Shown in pieces: positions 6,888 through 8,196 of a stretch of DNA of 8,196 bases. A program made the translations under genes and the position numbers. The notes under the pieces are model-generated. The model had not been told where the DNA came from and made no database searches. It saw only the letters and a list, made by a program, of their open reading frames with translations. How positions within the stretch are numbered: position 1 is the stretch's first letter; the number at the start of each line of letters is the position of its first letter. The stretch spans positions 1-8,196 of the forward strand of contig CALKJX010000143.1 of the NCBI GenBank assembly GCA_937995555.1, in the 5' to 3' direction. Source of the DNA: an uncultured Elioraea sp. (GTDB lineage Bacteria > Pseudomonadota > Alphaproteobacteria > Acetobacterales > Acetobacteraceae).

Positions 6888-8150
6888 TCAACTGCGCAGA
6901 CGCATCATCCGCTCGAGCGTCATCTCGGACAGGCTGTTGATGCCGAGCAGCGCCATGTCGCGGTTGATCTCGGTCGCGAGCAGGCCGATCGCGTGCGCCA
7001 CCCCGTCCTCTCCGCCGATCGCCGCGGCATAGAGGAACGGCCGGCCGATGAAGACGTAGCGCGCGCCCAAGGCGATCGCCTTCAGCACATCCGTGCCGCG
7101 CCGCACGCCGCCATCCAGCATCACCGGCAGATCGCCCACCGCCTGCACCACCTCGGGCAACATGCGCAGCGCCGAGACCGCATAGTCGAGCTGCCGCCCG
7201 CCATGGTTCGAGACGATGACCCCGTCCACACCTTGCGCGCGCGCGATCCGCGCATCCTCGGGATCGAGGATGCCCTTGATCACCAGCCGGCCGCGCCAGC
7301 GCTCACGGATCAGCGCGACATGGCTCCAGTCGAAATGATCCTTGCTGGAGAAGTCGCGCAGCGCCTGGCGCGCGAGGATCGGCGCGCCGCGATGGGCGAA
7401 CGAGTTCTCGAAATGCGGCATGCCGTGCTTCACGAGCGTGCGCGCCGCCGTGCCGAGCAGCCAGCGTGGCCGGATCGCCCCGTCCCAGGCGAGGCGCAGG
7501 CTCGGCCGCAGCGGCGTCGAGAAGCCCGAGCGGATGTTGTTCTCGCGGTTCGCCGCCACCGGCACATCGACCGTGACCACCAGCGTGCCGAAGCCCGCCG
7601 CGGCGACACGGTCGATCAGCCCGAGGATGCGCTCCGGGTCGCCGGGCAGATAGGCCTGGAACCAGCTCTCCGGCGCCGCCGCCGCCACCTCCTCCAGCCG
7701 GATCAGCGACGAGCCGCTCATGATGTTGATGAGCCCGGCCTCGGCCGCGGCGCGCGCCAGCACCAGGTCGCCACGATAGGCGATCAGGGCCGAAATTCCC
7801 ATCGGCGCGATGCCGAACGGCACGGTCCAGCGCTGGCCGAACAGTTCCGCCTCGGTCGTCCGCCGCGAGACATTGCGCAGCACGCGCGGCACCAGCCCCC
7901 ACTCGTTGAACGCCGTGCGGTTGTCGCCGATCGCGGCATTCTCCTCGGCCGCGCCGGCGACGAAGCCGAACAGCGGCCGCGGCAGATGCCGGCGCGCGGC
8001 CGGTTCGAGGTCCTGCAACGAGAGGATGCCGCGCAACCGCCGATGGATGCTGACGGCCTTGCCCTCGGCGTAGTTGAAGCCGGCGCGCGGGGCGCGGCGA
8101 GGCGGCTGGGCCGTGCGGGCGGTCGCCGGGTCGAGTGTGCGCGTGCTGAT
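6888..8150 (-). CDS. FMN-dependent alpha-hydroxy-acid dehydrogenase (L-lactate/mandelate dehydrogenase-like)
   Basis: A TIM-barrel flavoprotein that oxidises an L-2-hydroxy acid to the 2-oxo acid. Numbered from TTG 8036, catalytic and FMN residues are Y129 (FQAYL), T155 and D157 (TVDVP), R164, K254 (IKGILDPEDA), H278 and R281 (SNHGGRQLDY), and D308 in DGGVRRGTDV. The position of the substrate-contacting Tyr24 of spinach glycolate oxidase is Phe25 here. D157 to K254 is 97 residues against 73 in glycolate oxidase; the extra sequence at about 175-232 resembles the membrane-binding region of mandelate and lactate dehydrogenases, suggesting a quinone-linked membrane enzyme. Substrate (lactate, glycolate, mandelate or other) is not determined. 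The start is uncertain. TTG 8036 gives 382 residues but has no ribosome site, and 38 coding-like codons lie upstream. I place the start at ATC 8150 because GGGAGGG sits 7 nt before it (420 residues). The frame stays open to the window edge. Confidence 0.85.
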   Translation of the reverse strand: MSTRTLDPATARTAQPPRRAPRAGFNYAEGKAVSIHRRLRGILSLQDLEPAARRHLPRPLFGFVAGAAEENAAIGDNRTAFNEWGLVPRVLRNVSRRTTEAELFGQRWTVPFGIAPMGISALIAYRGDLVLARAAAEAGLINIMSGSSLIRLEEVAAAAPESWFQAYLPGDPERILGLIDRVAAAGFGTLVVTVDVPVAANRENNIRSGFSTPLRPSLRLAWDGAIRPRWLLGTAARTLVKHGMPHFENSFAHRGAPILARQALRDFSSKDHFDWSHVALIRERWRGRLVIKGILDPEDARIARAQGVDGVIVSNHGGRQLDYAVSALRMLPEVVQAVGDLPVMLDGGVRRGTDVLKAIALGARYVFIGRPFLYAAAIGGEDGVAHAIGLLATEINRDMALLGINSLSEMTLERMMRLRS

Positions 8151-8157
8151 CGGATTG

Positions 8158-8164
8158 CCCTCCC
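8158..8164 (-). promoter_or_regulatory. Strong Shine-Dalgarno sequence ahead of a non-standard start
   Basis: On the minus strand GGGAGGG is followed after 7 nt by ATC (8148-8150) in frame with the dehydrogenase. No ATG, GTG or TTG occurs in any minus-strand frame between 8037 and the right window edge. The site decides my choice of start for the dehydrogenase. Confidence 0.45.
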
Positions 8165-8196
8165 GTCTGTCCGGTCGAACGGTGCCGCCGCCTCGG

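Overview
The window is a GC-rich, almost fully coding chromosomal segment. The order folK – rpoZ – rsh – pdxJ, the long acidic omega subunit, the single bifunctional-looking RelA/SpoT protein and the very high G/C at third codon positions all point to an alphaproteobacterium. Rhodospirillales (for example Acetobacteraceae-like bacteria) is my best guess, made from sequence character only. I see no tRNA, rRNA, insertion sequence, CRISPR array, phage gene or long repeat.

Layout from left to right. (1) Bases 2-265, plus strand: the C-terminal end of a glutathione peroxidase whose start lies outside the window. (2) Bases 257-2755, minus strand: a tight three-gene operon read right to left. It encodes a LabA-like NYN-domain protein, a family 5 iron-sulfur uracil-DNA glycosylase and a Bcr/CflA-type drug exporter. 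The first two genes overlap as GTGA and the exporter starts 7 nt after the glycosylase stop. The exporter runs tail-to-tail into the peroxidase gene with a 9-nt overlap. (3) Bases 2756-2871: a 116-bp divergent intergenic region. (4) Bases 2872-6861, plus strand: folK (folate synthesis), rpoZ (RNA polymerase omega), rsh ((p)ppGpp synthesis and hydrolysis) and pdxJ (vitamin B6 synthesis). (5) Bases 6862-6887: a GC-rich hairpin between convergent genes. (6) Bases 6888 to about 8150, minus strand: an FMN-dependent alpha-hydroxy-acid dehydrogenase related to L-lactate and mandelate dehydrogenases.

Functionally this is mostly housekeeping. The omega subunit and Rsh are encoded together, and omega is part of a known (p)ppGpp-binding site on RNA polymerase in proteobacteria. 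FolK and PdxJ are single-step cofactor enzymes. The minus-strand operon pairs a probable nuclease with a base-excision glycosylase and an unrelated exporter.

I did not find a convincing undescribed system. The best leads are small. The dehydrogenase has no ATG, GTG or TTG where coding appears to begin; a strong Shine-Dalgarno sequence precedes an ATC codon exactly where third-position GC rises. Its usual active-site Tyr is Phe. The rpoZ-rsh gap holds two GC-rich hairpins. The usual acpS gene is missing after pdxJ.
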